From Klebsiella sp. BIGb0138 (GTDB lineage: Bacteria > Pseudomonadota > Gammaproteobacteria > Enterobacterales > Enterobacteriaceae), in contig NZ_SMCV01000003.1 of the NCBI RefSeq assembly GCF_004342285.1, positions 310,001-374,000 on the forward strand: DNA of 64,000 nucleotides. Reading direction: 5' to 3'. The position numbers and the translations under genes are program-made. This document shows, one piece after another, positions 16,867-26,381 of this stretch (position 1 is its first letter; every line of letters begins with the position of its first letter). A model generated the notes under the pieces. The model did not search any database. It was not told the origin of the DNA and saw only the letters and a program-made list of their open reading frames with translations.

Positions 16867-18390
16867 ATGCAACAACCTGTTGTTCGCGTGGGAGAATGGC
16901 TGGTTACACCCTCTATCAACCAAATCAGTCGGAAGGGGCGTCAGCTAACTCTTGAACCGCGTTTAATCGATCTTCTGGTTTTCTTCGCTCGCCACCCTGA
17001 TGAAGTGCTCAGCAGAGACGAGCTTATCGATAATGTCTGGACGCGTAACGTGGTGACCAGCCACGTCGTGACGCAAAGCATTTCTGAGTTACGTAAGTCA
17101 TTGAAAGATAGCGATGAAGGTAGCCTGGAATATATTGCGACGGTGCCAAAGCGTGGCTATAAGCTTACGGTCCCGGTGATCTGGTGTACGGAAGAGGGGG
17201 AAGAACCCGCGCCGGTTATTACGCCAGCGGCCCCTGTCGCGGAGCCCACGGCTCCGGCCTCAGCCGCTGAGGCCGCGCCGGTCCAGCCGGCGTCGGTGAA
17301 ACCAGAAAAGCGCAAACGCATCGCCACGTTTTGGGTGTGGATCCTGTTCCTGCTGGCGCTCGCAAGCTGCGTGGCGCTGGTTGCGCTGTCGACGATCGAG
17401 TCGCGGCCACCGGTCAATAAGGCGCGTCTGCTGTTGAACCCGCGTGATATCGATATCCACCTGCTGAAAGGCAACTCCTGCACCAACTGGGCATCGCAGC
17501 ACTCCTATGCGGTGGGGTTGGGCAGCCTGGTGACCACCTCGCTGAATACCTTCTCCACCTTTATGGTGCATGACAAAACCAACTACAACATTAATGAGCC
17601 CAGCAGTTCAGGCAAAACGCTGACGATTGAGTTCGTCAATCAGCGGCACTACCGCGCCCAGCAGTGTTTTATGTCGGTGCAGATGGTGGATAACGCCGAC
17701 GGCTCAACGATGATGGACAAGCGCTATTTCATCACCAGCGATAACCAGCTGTCGATTCAAAACGATCTGCTGAGCAGCTTATCGCAGGCGCTCAAGCAGC
17801 CGTGGCCAGCGCGTATGCAGGAGATGCTGAGACAGTATCAACCCTCGCACAGTACCGCGCTTACCCACTTCTACCAGGCGCATCAGCTATTAATGAATGG
17901 TGATGTCGACTCCTTAGGCAAAGCCAGCGCGCTGCTTGATGATGTGATTAAAGACTCTCCGGACTTTACCTACGCGTATGCGGAAAAAACGCTGGTCGAT
18001 GTATTACGCCATTCGCAGCAGCCGCTGGATAAAGAACAGCTCAGCGCGCTGTATGCCGAAATCACCCGGGTTGGCGATATGCCGGGGATCAAAGATATGG
18101 CGATATTTTACCAGATTAAAACGGTGGATTTATTAGGCCAGGGGAAAGTCGATGAAGCCTATACTGCGATTAATACCGGTATCGATCTGGAAATGTCGTG
18201 GATGAATTACGTCCTGTTGGGTAAAGTCTACGAAATGAAAGGGGAGAACCGCGAAGCCGCGGATGCCTATCTCACCGCATTTAATTTGCGTCCAGGAGAG
18301 AACACTTTTTACTGGATCGAAAATGCGGTATTTCAGACCTCGCTGACCCGCGTGGTCCCTTATCTCGATAACTTCCTCTCTTCAGAATAA
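16867..18390 (+). CDS. cadC: CadC, membrane-integrated activator of cadBA
   Basis: A 507-residue ToxR-type regulator, nearly the length of E. coli CadC (512). An OmpR-like winged helix fills residues 1-105 (MQQPVVRVGEWLVTPSINQI; LRKSLKDSDEG; VPKRGYKL). A Pro/Ala-rich linker follows, then one transmembrane helix at about 154-178 (FWVWILFLLALASCVALVAL) and a periplasmic sensor domain. Cysteines at 205 and 267 correspond to the redox pair of E. coli CadC. It activates cadBA at low pH when lysine is present and is held inactive by LysP otherwise. The gene is in its usual place just upstream of cadB. Confidence 0.97.
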   Translation: MQQPVVRVGEWLVTPSINQISRKGRQLTLEPRLIDLLVFFARHPDEVLSRDELIDNVWTRNVVTSHVVTQSISELRKSLKDSDEGSLEYIATVPKRGYKLTVPVIWCTEEGEEPAPVITPAAPVAEPTAPASAAEAAPVQPASVKPEKRKRIATFWVWILFLLALASCVALVALSTIESRPPVNKARLLLNPRDIDIHLLKGNSCTNWASQHSYAVGLGSLVTTSLNTFSTFMVHDKTNYNINEPSSSGKTLTIEFVNQRHYRAQQCFMSVQMVDNADGSTMMDKRYFITSDNQLSIQNDLLSSLSQALKQPWPARMQEMLRQYQPSHSTALTHFYQAHQLLMNGDVDSLGKASALLDDVIKDSPDFTYAYAEKTLVDVLRHSQQPLDKEQLSALYAEITRVGDMPGIKDMAIFYQIKTVDLLGQGKVDEAYTAINTGIDLEMSWMNYVLLGKVYEMKGENREAADAYLTAFNLRPGENTFYWIENAVFQTSLTRVVPYLDNFLSSE

Positions 18391-18396
18391 GTAAAC

Positions 18397-18430
18397 CCTC
18401 ATCATGCTCATGGTTTTGAGTATGGTGAGG
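18397..18430 (+). terminator. hairpin after cadC
   Basis: CCTCATCATGCTCA (18397-18410) and TGAGTATGGTGAGG (18417-18430) pair over 14 positions with two G-U wobbles around a 6-base loop. It starts 7 bases after the cadC stop. No strong T-run follows, so termination may be partial. Confidence 0.55.
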
Positions 18431-18755
18431 TTAAACTTATGTTTCTCATGAAGGCGCAGTTTGTTATATGTATTTGACATTTACTGGCCGCGATATAACA
18501 CAATTTCAACACCGCACTCTCGCCATAACCTCATGTAAGTAAACGATGTTTATCTTTTTATGATATCAACATGTCATCCTGATATGTTAATTGAAAAAGG
18601 TCAAAATATCATTTGTCTGATGTTTGCTGTTATTTCACTTTATCTTTAGGATTTATTTTCGGTGAGTCATTAAGCTGGTTGGCAGTTGGTCGGGTCAATA
18701 AAAGGTTCGCTATCATGATCTGTACCTCCAAAATAAACTTAGGAGAAAAGCAAAC
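18431..18755 (+). promoter_or_regulatory. cadBA control region
   Basis: This AT-rich region of about 325 bp without a gene lies between cadC and cadB. In E. coli the corresponding interval holds two CadC-binding sites upstream of the cadBA promoter and is silenced by H-NS. The position and base composition agree. Individual CadC sites were not resolved by eye. TTAGGAGA before the cadB ATG is a strong ribosome site. Confidence 0.65.
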
Positions 18756-20093
18756 ATGAGTTCTGCCAAGAAGATAGGGCTATTTGCCTGTACCGGCGTG
18801 GTCGCTGGTAATATGATGGGGAGCGGTATTGCATTATTACCTGCGAACCTCGCCAGCATCGGTGGTATTGCTATCTGGGGATGGGTGATTTCTATTATTG
18901 GCGCCATGTCTCTGGCTTATGTTTATGCCCGACTGGCAACCAAGAATCCACAGCAGGGGGGGCCAATTGCCTATGCCGGGGAAATATCACCGGCGTTCGG
19001 TTTCCAGACCGGCGTGCTTTATTATCATGCCAACTGGATCGGTAACCTGGCTATCGGGATTACCGCCGTTTCTTATCTTTCTACCTTCTTCCCGATTCTG
19101 AATAACCCTATTCCGGCGGGTATCGCCTGTATTGCCATCGTCTGGATATTCACCTTCGTGAATATGCTCGGCGGGACCTGGGTAAGCCGTCTGACCACAA
19201 TTGGCCTGGTACTGGTATTAATTCCGGTGGTGATGACCGCGGTCATCGGCTGGCACTGGTTTGACGCAGCGACCTATCAGGCAAACTGGAACACCTCCAG
19301 TACGCCTGACAGCCACGCGGTGATCAAAAGTATTCTGCTCTGCCTGTGGGCCTTCGTCGGCGTTGAATCCGCCGCCGTCAGCACCGGGATGGTGAAAAAC
19401 CCGAAACGTACCGTTCCGCTGGCAACCATGCTGGGCACCGCGATGGCGGGCGTGGTGTATATCGCCGCGACGCAGGTTATCGCCGGGATGTACCCTGCGG
19501 CTCAGATGGCAGCCTCCGGCGCGCCGTTCGCCATCAGTGCCTCCACCATCCTTGGCGGCTGGGCCGCTCCGGTGGTTTCCGCCTTCACCGCCTTTGCCTG
19601 CCTGACTTCGCTGGGCTCGTGGATGATGCTGGTGGGCCAGGCCGGCGTCCGTGCGGCTAACGACGGCAACTTCCCGAAAGTGTATGGCGAAGTTGATAGC
19701 AACGGTATTCCGAAAAAAGGCCTGCTGCTGGCGGCGGTGAAAATGACTGCGCTGATGGTGCTGATTACTCTGATGAACTCCAGCGGGGGTAAAGCCTCCG
19801 ACCTGTTCGGTGAACTGACCGGTATCGCCGTCCTGTTGACCATGCTGCCTTATTTCTACTCCTGCGTTGACCTGATTCGCTTCGAAGGCATCAACATTCG
19901 CAACCTGGTTAGCCTGATTTGTTCCGTGCTGGGCTGCGCGTTCTGCTTCATCGCCCTGATGGGGGCAAGCTCCTTCGAGCTGGCCGGCACCTTTATCGTC
20001 AGCCTGATTATCCTGATGTTCTACGGCCGCAAAATGCACCAGCGTCAGCACGAAAACGACACCACTGACAGCTCTGCCGCCAGCGCGCATTAA
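18756..20093 (+). CDS. cadB: CadB, lysine/cadaverine antiporter
   Basis: A 445-residue APC-family inner-membrane protein with about 12 hydrophobic helices, starting MSSAKKIGLFACTGVVAGNM and carrying the APC glycine loop MGSGIALLPANLASIGG. It exchanges external lysine for internal cadaverine, supplying CadA and exporting its product. This raises the external pH and yields proton-motive force. E. coli CadB is 444 residues. It is the first gene of the cadBA operon, 82 bases before cadA. Confidence 0.97.
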   Translation: MSSAKKIGLFACTGVVAGNMMGSGIALLPANLASIGGIAIWGWVISIIGAMSLAYVYARLATKNPQQGGPIAYAGEISPAFGFQTGVLYYHANWIGNLAIGITAVSYLSTFFPILNNPIPAGIACIAIVWIFTFVNMLGGTWVSRLTTIGLVLVLIPVVMTAVIGWHWFDAATYQANWNTSSTPDSHAVIKSILLCLWAFVGVESAAVSTGMVKNPKRTVPLATMLGTAMAGVVYIAATQVIAGMYPAAQMAASGAPFAISASTILGGWAAPVVSAFTAFACLTSLGSWMMLVGQAGVRAANDGNFPKVYGEVDSNGIPKKGLLLAAVKMTALMVLITLMNSSGGKASDLFGELTGIAVLLTMLPYFYSCVDLIRFEGINIRNLVSLICSVLGCAFCFIALMGASSFELAGTFIVSLIILMFYGRKMHQRQHENDTTDSSAASAH

Positions 20094-20112
20094 TCCGTAA
20101 CCCTTTTTCCTG

Positions 20113-20154
20113 GAGCTCCTTCCTGCACCTGTCACCACGTGACGGGAGGGGCTC
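20113..20154 (+). other. cadB-cadA intercistronic hairpin
   Basis: GAGCTCCTTCC (20113-20123) can pair with GGGAGGGGCTC (20144-20154) through G-C and G-U pairs. Within it GTCAC (20131-20135) pairs with GTGAC (20139-20143). The extended stem ends about 20 bases before the cadA ATG. It may protect the cadA message or set the cadA:cadB ratio. There is no T-run, so it is not an obvious terminator. Confidence 0.5.
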
Positions 20155-20175
20155 TGCATATCTGGAGATTCGACT

Positions 20176-22323
20176 ATGAACGTTATCGCAATCATGAATC
20201 ACATGGGCGTCTACTTTAAAGAAGAGCCTATCCGTGAACTGCATCGCGCCCTTGAACGCCTGGACTTCCGTATTGTCTATCCGAACGACCGCGAAGATTT
20301 ACTGAAACTTATCGAAAACAACGCTCGTCTGTGCGGGGTGATCTTCGACTGGGATAAATACAATCTCGAACTGTGCGAAGAAATCAGCAAACTGAACGAA
20401 TATATGCCGCTGTACGCCTTCGCTAACACCTACTCCACGCTGGATGTGAGCCTCAACGATCTGCGGATGCAGGTCCGTTTCTTCGAATATGCGCTGGGGG
20501 CCGCCGATGATATCGCCGATAAAATCAAACAGAACACCGATGAGTACATCGACACCATTCTGCCGCCGCTGACCAAAGCGCTGTTCAAATACGTACGCGA
20601 AGGCAAATACACCTTCTGCACCCCGGGCCATATGGGCGGTACCGCCTTCCAGAAAAGCCCGGTCGGCAGCATCTTCTATGATTTCTTTGGTTCCAACACC
20701 ATGAAATCAGATATCTCGATTTCGGTTTCTGAACTGGGTTCTCTGCTTGACCACAGCGGCCCGCACAAAGAAGCGGAAGAGTACATCGCCCGCGTCTTCA
20801 ATGCTGAACGCAGCTACATGGTGACCAACGGTACCTCGACGGCCAACAAAATCGTCGGCATGTATTCCGCCCCGGCCGGCAGCACCGTGCTGATCGACCG
20901 TAACTGCCACAAATCGCTGACCCATCTGATGATGATGAGCGATATTACGCCGATTTACTTCCGCCCAACCCGTAACGCCTACGGGATCCTCGGCGGCATT
21001 CCGCAGAGTGAATTCCAGCGGGCGACCATCGCCAAACGGGTCAAAGAGACGCCGAATGCGACCTGGCCGGTACACGCGGTTATCACCAACTCCACCTATG
21101 ATGGTCTGCTGTATAACACCGATTTCATCAAGAAAACGCTGGATGTGAAATCCATCCACTTTGACTCCGCCTGGGTGCCTTACACCAACTTCTCGCCAAT
21201 CTATGCCGGTAAATGCGGGATGAGCGGCGGCCGTGTGGAAGGGAAGGTGATTTACGAAACCCAGTCCACGCACAAACTGCTGGCGGCATTCTCCCAGGCT
21301 TCGATGATCCACGTAAAAGGAGATGTCAACGAAGAGACCTTTAACGAAGCCTACATGATGCATACCACCACCTCTCCGCACTACGGCGTGGTGGCTTCCA
21401 CCGAAACCGCCGCGGCGATGATGAAAGGCAACGCCGGTAAGCGTCTGATTGATGGCTCAATTGAACGGTCTATTAAGTTCCGTAAAGAGATCAAACGCCT
21501 GAAAGGTGAATCGGAAGGCTGGTTCTTCGATGTCTGGCAGCCGGAACATATCGATGGCCCGGAATGCTGGCCGCTGCGCTCCGACAGCGCATGGCACGGT
21601 TTCAAAAACATCGATAACGAACACATGTACCTCGATCCGATCAAAGTCACTCTGCTGACCCCGGGGATGAAGAAAGACGGTACCATGGATGAGTTCGGTA
21701 TTCCGGCCAGCATCGTGGCGAAATACCTCGACGAACACGGCATCGTGGTCGAGAAAACCGGCCCGTACAACCTGCTGTTCCTGTTCAGCATCGGTATCGA
21801 CAAAACCAAAGCGCTGAGCCTGCTGCGCGCGTTGACCGACTTTAAACGCGCTTTCGACCTGAACCTGCGCGTGAAAAACATGCTGCCGTCGCTGTACCGT
21901 GAAGATCCTGAATTCTATGAAAACATGCGCGTTCAGGAACTGGCGCAGAACATTCACAAACTGATTGAGCATCACAACCTGCCGGATCTGATGTTCCGCG
22001 CATTCGAAGTGCTGCCGACCATGATGGTGACGCCGTACGTTGCCTTCCAGAAAGAGCTGCACGGGCAAACCGAAGAGGTGTATCTCGAAGAGATGGTGGG
22101 CCGCGTCAACGCCAACATGATCCTGCCGTATCCTCCGGGAGTTCCGCTGGTGATGCCGGGTGAAATGATCACTGAAGAGAGCCGTCCGGTACTGGAGTTC
22201 CTGCAGATGCTGTGCGAAATCGGCGCCCATTACCCGGGCTTCGAAACCGATATCCACGGGGCATATCGTCAGGCCGATGGTCGTTACACCGTCAAGGTGC
22301 TGAAAGAAGAAAACAACAAGTAA
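20176..22323 (+). CDS. cadA: CadA, inducible lysine decarboxylase
   Basis: A 715-residue PLP enzyme, the same length as E. coli LdcI. It converts lysine to cadaverine and CO2, consuming a cytoplasmic proton. It has the wing domain at the N terminus, the PLP core with TSTANKIVGMYSAPAG, and the Schiff-base lysine at residue 367 in STHKLLAAFSQAS. The C-terminal domain contributes to the decamer. GGAG precedes the ATG. It is the second gene of cadBA and is followed at once by an intrinsic terminator. Confidence 0.98.
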   Translation: MNVIAIMNHMGVYFKEEPIRELHRALERLDFRIVYPNDREDLLKLIENNARLCGVIFDWDKYNLELCEEISKLNEYMPLYAFANTYSTLDVSLNDLRMQVRFFEYALGAADDIADKIKQNTDEYIDTILPPLTKALFKYVREGKYTFCTPGHMGGTAFQKSPVGSIFYDFFGSNTMKSDISISVSELGSLLDHSGPHKEAEEYIARVFNAERSYMVTNGTSTANKIVGMYSAPAGSTVLIDRNCHKSLTHLMMMSDITPIYFRPTRNAYGILGGIPQSEFQRATIAKRVKETPNATWPVHAVITNSTYDGLLYNTDFIKKTLDVKSIHFDSAWVPYTNFSPIYAGKCGMSGGRVEGKVIYETQSTHKLLAAFSQASMIHVKGDVNEETFNEAYMMHTTTSPHYGVVASTETAAAMMKGNAGKRLIDGSIERSIKFRKEIKRLKGESEGWFFDVWQPEHIDGPECWPLRSDSAWHGFKNIDNEHMYLDPIKVTLLTPGMKKDGTMDEFGIPASIVAKYLDEHGIVVEKTGPYNLLFLFSIGIDKTKALSLLRALTDFKRAFDLNLRVKNMLPSLYREDPEFYENMRVQELAQNIHKLIEHHNLPDLMFRAFEVLPTMMVTPYVAFQKELHGQTEEVYLEEMVGRVNANMILPYPPGVPLVMPGEMITEESRPVLEFLQMLCEIGAHYPGFETDIHGAYRQADGRYTVKVLKEENNK

Positions 22324-22334
22324 TTGAAGCTCCA

Positions 22335-22361
22335 GGGAAGTGGCTTGCCACTTCCCTTTTT
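22335..22361 (+). terminator. intrinsic terminator between cadA and dtpC
   Basis: GGGAAGTGGC (22335-22344) and GCCACTTCCC (22347-22356) form a perfect 10-bp stem followed by TTTTT. It starts 12 bases after the cadA stop and ends about 20 bases before dtpC, so dtpC would be expressed by read-through or from a promoter inside this short interval. Confidence 0.9.
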
Positions 22362-22380
22362 CACGCTGCAAGGAGACCTC

Positions 22381-23856
22381 ATGAAAACACCCTCACAGCC
22401 GCGCGCGATCTATTACATCGTCGCGATCCAAATCTGGGAATATTTCAGCTTTTACGGCATGCGTGCCTTACTCATTCTCTATCTCACCCATCAGCTCGGT
22501 TTTGATGACAGCCACGCCATCAGTCTGTTCAGCGCTTACGCTTCTCTGGTTTACGTTACCCCTATTCTCGGCGGCTGGCTTGCCGACCGCCTGCTTGGCA
22601 ATCGCACGGCGGTGATTGCCGGCGCGCTGTTGATGACCCTCGGCCACGTAGTGCTGGGCGTTGAATCCGATGCCACCTGGAGTTTGTACCTCGCGCTGGC
22701 GATCATTATTTGCGGCTACGGTCTGTTCAAATCCAACATCAGCTGCCTGCTCGGCGAACTGTATGCCAGCGACGATCCCCGTCGCGACGGCGGCTTTTCG
22801 CTGCTTTACGCGGCGGGCAACGTCGGTTCGATCGCCGCGCCTATCGCCTGCGGCCTGGCGGCGCAGTGGTATGGCTGGCACATTGGCTTTGCGCTGGCGG
22901 GTATCGGCATGTTTATCGGGCTGCTGATCTTCCTCAGCGGTCATCGCCATTTCAGCCATACCCGCGGCGTCGACCAGCGGGCGCTGCGGACGGTGAAGTT
23001 TGTACTGCCCACCTGGGGCTGGCTGGTGGTGATGCTGGGCGTGGCGCCGGTGTTCTTCACGTTGTTGCTGGAAAATAACTGGTCTGGCTATCTGCTGGCT
23101 ATCGTCTGCGTGTTTGCCGCGCAAATGGTCGCGCGAATGATGATCTCTTCCCCGCAGCACCGGCGCGCGCTGTGGCAAATCGTCCTGCTGATGCTGGCCG
23201 GTACGCTGTTCTGGGTGCTGGCGCAGCAGGGCGGGAGTTCGATCAGCCTGTTTATCGATCGCTTTGTGAACCGCCAGCTGTTCAATATCGCCGTGCCGAC
23301 CGCGCTGTTTCAGTCGGTGAATGCCATTGCTGTGATGGCGGCAGGCGTGGTTCTCGCCTGGCTGCTGCGCCCGGAAGGCAACACCCGTTCCGTGGTTCAC
23401 GTCTGGCTGAAATTTGCCTTTGGTCTGCTGCTGATGGGCTGCGGATTTATGCTGTTGGCCCTCAATGCCCGTCGCGGCGCCGTCGATGGTCAGGCCTCGC
23501 TGGGGCTGATGGTCGGTGGTCTGGCGCTGATGGGCTTTGCCGAGCTGTTTATCGACCCGGTGGCAATGGCGCAGATCACCCGTCTGAATATGCCGGCGGT
23601 GACCGGCGTGCTGACCGGGATCTACATGCTGGCGACCGGCGCGGTCGCCAACTGGCTGGCGGGGCTGGTGGCGCAGGAAACCATCGAATCTCAGATCGGC
23701 GAAACGGCAATCAGCGCCTATCAGCACTTCTTTTCACAAATGGGCGAGTGGACGCTGGGCTGCGTGGCGGTGATGGTCATTTTGACTTTCGGGGCGGCCT
23801 GTTGCGTGGGCAAACGCCGTACTGCCACCGGCGATCTTCCCGGAGGCGGCGCCTAG
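22381..23856 (+). CDS. dtpC: DtpC, proton-dependent di/tripeptide transporter
   Basis: A 491-residue POT/PTR-family MFS permease with about 14 hydrophobic helices, closely matching E. coli DtpC (YjdL). It starts [20 protein letters not shown], so the ExxER-like position of the family is IWEYF here as in E. coli DtpC. It imports di- and tripeptides, with a preference for lysine-containing ones in E. coli. AAGGAG precedes the ATG at 22381. An upstream in-frame start would put the terminator inside the gene and is rejected. Its place after cadA fits a role in lysine supply. Confidence 0.95.
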   Translation: MKTPSQPRAIYYIVAIQIWEYFSFYGMRALLILYLTHQLGFDDSHAISLFSAYASLVYVTPILGGWLADRLLGNRTAVIAGALLMTLGHVVLGVESDATWSLYLALAIIICGYGLFKSNISCLLGELYASDDPRRDGGFSLLYAAGNVGSIAAPIACGLAAQWYGWHIGFALAGIGMFIGLLIFLSGHRHFSHTRGVDQRALRTVKFVLPTWGWLVVMLGVAPVFFTLLLENNWSGYLLAIVCVFAAQMVARMMISSPQHRRALWQIVLLMLAGTLFWVLAQQGGSSISLFIDRFVNRQLFNIAVPTALFQSVNAIAVMAAGVVLAWLLRPEGNTRSVVHVWLKFAFGLLLMGCGFMLLALNARRGAVDGQASLGLMVGGLALMGFAELFIDPVAMAQITRLNMPAVTGVLTGIYMLATGAVANWLAGLVAQETIESQIGETAISAYQHFFSQMGEWTLGCVAVMVILTFGAACCVGKRRTATGDLPGGGA

Positions 23857-24205
23857 CGCCTTATCCGGGTCGGTTCGAACCCGTCGTCCCGGTCAGCGCT
23901 GCGCGACCGGGGAATTTCCCGGAGCTGGCGTAAGTCTGCTCCTTGCATCGTTTAGCTGTCGGGAGGAGGATATTCTGGCGATATGGCGAGCCAGCGAATG
24001 AAAAAACTTTAGTTTTCCTGGTGCTGAGTGAGATCAGCCTGAAGTGAGGCCAGGTTAGTTAAGATTCTATCGTGCGATTTTTGGCGGTGATGCCGGAGAC
24101 CGACTGCGCACTGGTGTCGGGACCCGCACTCGCCAGGCCGCGTTGGATAGCTGGCCTGGTCAATTTATCGAAGCAAGTTTGTAAGCAGGGTTATGAGGAA
24201 CCAAC
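23857..24205. other. dtpC-lysU intergenic region
   Basis: About 350 bp without a gene. A REP-like palindromic block fills the first 70 bp (listed separately). The remainder should contain the lysU promoter, which in E. coli is separate and repressed by Lrp. GTTATGAGGAACCAAC just before the ATG at 24206 provides the GAGG ribosome site. Confidence 0.55.
23860..23925. repeat. REP-like palindromic element, copy A
   Basis: Contains CGCCTTATCCGGG followed by CCCGGTCAGCGCTGCGCGAC and CGGGGAATTTCCCGG. The core AGCGC(A/T)GCGCGACCGGGG recurs at 25811-25852 and 28788-28850, each time between genes. This fits the enteric REP/BIME family of extragenic palindromes. Confidence 0.6.
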
Positions 24206-25723
24206 ATGTCTGAACAACAAGCACAAAGTGCCGATGAGGCAATTGACCTTAATAATGAACTGAAAAGCCGTCGTGAAAAGCTGGCTGCGCTCCGCGAGCA
24301 GGGTATCCCGTTCCCGAATGATTTTCGCCGTGACCATACTTCTGACCAGTTGCACAGCGAATTCGATGACAAGGATAACGAAACGCTCACCTCCTTGAAT
24401 GTTGACGTCTCTGTGGCTGGCCGCATGATGACCCGACGCATCATGGGGAAAGCCTCTTTCGTCACCTTGCAGGACGTCGGCGGCCGTATTCAGCTGTACG
24501 TTGCGCGCGACGATCTGCCGGAAGGCGTCTACAACGAGCAGTTCAAAAAATGGGACCTCGGCGACATCATTGCCGCGCGCGGTAAGCTGTTCAAAACCCA
24601 AACCGGCGAGCTGTCTATCCACTGCAGCGAACTGCGCCTGCTGACCAAAGCCCTGCGCCCGCTGCCGGACAAATTCCACGGCCTGCAGGATCAGGAAGTT
24701 CGCTATCGCCAGCGCTATCTGGATCTGATCGCCAACGACGAATCGCGCCACACCTTTAAAGTTCGCTCGCAGATCCTTGCCACGATGCGTCAGTTCATGG
24801 TGGCCCGCGGCTTTATGGAAGTGGAAACCCCGATGATGCAGGTGATCCCCGGCGGCGCGTCTGCCCGTCCGTTCATCACCCATCACAACGCGCTGGATCT
24901 GGACATGTACCTGCGTATCGCGCCGGAACTGTACCTGAAACGCCTGGTGGTGGGCGGCTTCGAACGCGTGTTCGAGATCAACCGCAACTTCCGTAACGAA
25001 GGGATCTCCGTCCGTCATAACCCCGAGTTCACCATGATGGAGCTCTACATGGCGTATGCGGACTATAAGGATCTGATCGCGCTGACTGAAGCGCTATTCC
25101 GCACCCTGGCGCAAACCGTGCTGGGTACAACACAGGTGCCGTATGGCGACCAGATTTTTGACTTCGGTAAGCCGTTTGAAAAACTGACTATGCGCGAAGC
25201 TATCAAGAAATACCGTCCGCAAACCGAGATGGCGGATCTGGATAACTTCGATGCGGCGCAAGCCATCGCTGAGTCCATCGGCATTAACGTTGAGAAGAGC
25301 TGGGGTCTGGGCCGCATCGTCACTGAAATCTTTGACGAAGTGGCGGAAGCGCATCTGATTCAGCCGACCTTTATCACCGAGTATCCGGCCGAGGTTTCAC
25401 CGCTGGCGCGCCGCAATGACGTGAATCCGGAGATTACCGACCGCTTTGAGTTCTTCATTGGCGGTCGTGAAATCGGCAACGGCTTCAGCGAACTGAACGA
25501 CGCCGAAGATCAGGCCCAGCGCTTCCAGGAGCAGGTCAACGCGAAAGCGGCCGGTGACGATGAAGCGATGTTCTACGACGAAGACTACGTGACGGCGCTG
25601 GAATATGGCCTGCCGCCGACGGCGGGCCTGGGTATCGGTATCGACCGTATGGTGATGCTGTTCACCAACAGCCACACCATCCGCGACGTTATTCTGTTCC
25701 CGGCAATGCGTCCGCAGAAATAG
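24206..25723 (+). CDS. lysU: LysU, lysyl-tRNA synthetase (inducible form)
   Basis: A 505-residue class II synthetase, the length of E. coli LysU and LysS. The OB-fold anticodon-binding domain is at about 60-170. Motif 2 is in [20 protein letters not shown] and motif 3 in [13 protein letters not shown]. Position after dtpC, and residues such as [34 protein letters not shown] and the C-terminal AMRPQK, fit LysU better than LysS, although some N-terminal stretches are LysS-like. It charges tRNA-Lys and also makes Ap4A. In E. coli this form is induced by heat, low pH and leucine. Confidence 0.93.
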   Translation: MSEQQAQSADEAIDLNNELKSRREKLAALREQGIPFPNDFRRDHTSDQLHSEFDDKDNETLTSLNVDVSVAGRMMTRRIMGKASFVTLQDVGGRIQLYVARDDLPEGVYNEQFKKWDLGDIIAARGKLFKTQTGELSIHCSELRLLTKALRPLPDKFHGLQDQEVRYRQRYLDLIANDESRHTFKVRSQILATMRQFMVARGFMEVETPMMQVIPGGASARPFITHHNALDLDMYLRIAPELYLKRLVVGGFERVFEINRNFRNEGISVRHNPEFTMMELYMAYADYKDLIALTEALFRTLAQTVLGTTQVPYGDQIFDFGKPFEKLTMREAIKKYRPQTEMADLDNFDAAQAIAESIGINVEKSWGLGRIVTEIFDEVAEAHLIQPTFITEYPAEVSPLARRNDVNPEITDRFEFFIGGREIGNGFSELNDAEDQAQRFQEQVNAKAAGDDEAMFYDEDYVTALEYGLPPTAGLGIGIDRMVMLFTNSHTIRDVILFPAMRPQK

Positions 25724-25737
25724 GTCTCTGTGAAAAC

Positions 25738-25774
25738 AAAGCCCCCTTGCTCGTCAGAGCCAGGGGGCTTTTTT
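25738..25774 (+). terminator. intrinsic terminator after lysU
   Basis: AAAGCCCCCTTG (from 25738) pairs with CAGGGGGCTTT (from 25761), GAGC/GCTC in the loop giving extra pairing, then six T. It starts 15 bases after the lysU stop. Confidence 0.92.
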
Positions 25775-25810
25775 ATCCTTACGCGCCGTATGGACGATCT
25801 CCGGATGGCG

Positions 25811-25852
25811 CCGGGTCGGTAGCCCCCGGGAAGCGCAGCGCGACCGGGGGAG
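25811..25852. repeat. REP-like palindromic element, copy B
   Basis: The stretch GGTCGGTAGCCCCCGGGAAG followed by CGCAGCGCGACCGGGGG shares the core AGCGCAGCGCGACCGGGG with copies A and C. It lies between the lysU terminator and the convergent GlcG-like gene. Confidence 0.6.
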
Positions 25853-25858
25853 TGTGAA

Positions 25859-26332
25859 TCACCGCGTCTTATCGAGCGCTTCCTGGGCGCAGCTCTCATC
25901 GAGCTGGCCGCCGGGGGCGCCGCCGATACCGATAGCGCCAATCACCTTGCTGTCGACCTTAACCGGCAGGCCGCCGGCCAGCAGCAGGAAACCTGGGATA
26001 TCCGACATATGCTGCGCTCCGGGATTTTTCTGCGCGCTCTCCATCACTTTGCCGCTGGCGGTTTTCGTGGATAACGCGGTCCAGGCTTTCCGGAAGCTGG
26101 CTTGCACGGTATGCGGACCAGCATTATCCATGCGCTGGGAGGCGAGGGTCACGCCGGAACGGTCAACCACGGTGACGCTCACGGGGTAGCCTCTGGCCTG
26201 GCAGGCGGCAATGGCCGCGTCGGCGAGCCTGTTGGCCTGCTCAAGAGAGAGCGTCGGCACCGTCAGTCCGGCGGCAGCGGCGCTGCCTGCCATGCAGAGG
26301 GTCAGGGCAGCCAGCAAGCGGTATTTCTTCAT
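25859..26332 (-). CDS. GlcG/HbpS family (DUF336) exported protein
   Basis: A 157-residue protein. The ATG at 26332 starts a clear Sec signal peptide, MKKYRLLAALTLCMAGSAAA, and is preceded by AAAGGA. The frame is open 68 codons further upstream, but that part overlaps the amidohydrolase gene. The mature part has the GlcG/HbpS fold markers AIAACQARGYPVSVTVVDRS, a KAWTALSTKTAS stretch and GLPVKVDSKVIGAIGIGGAP. Some members bind haem, and many sit in catabolic operons with no proven role. It is the last gene of the minus-strand carbamoyl operon, 49 bases after the amidohydrolase. Confidence 0.85.
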   Translation of the reverse strand: MKKYRLLAALTLCMAGSAAAAGLTVPTLSLEQANRLADAAIAACQARGYPVSVTVVDRSGVTLASQRMDNAGPHTVQASFRKAWTALSTKTASGKVMESAQKNPGAQHMSDIPGFLLLAGGLPVKVDSKVIGAIGIGGAPGGQLDESCAQEALDKTR

Positions 26333-26381
26333 GTTAATCATCCTTTTTGGCAATAAAACGCGCGGCAGCAGGCGTCGGAGA

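Noticed and set aside
22468-23727. 419-codon minus-strand frame
   Set aside because: It is antisense to dtpC, has no ribosome site and a Gln/His/Arg-rich low-complexity product. It is a shadow of the GC-rich coding strand.
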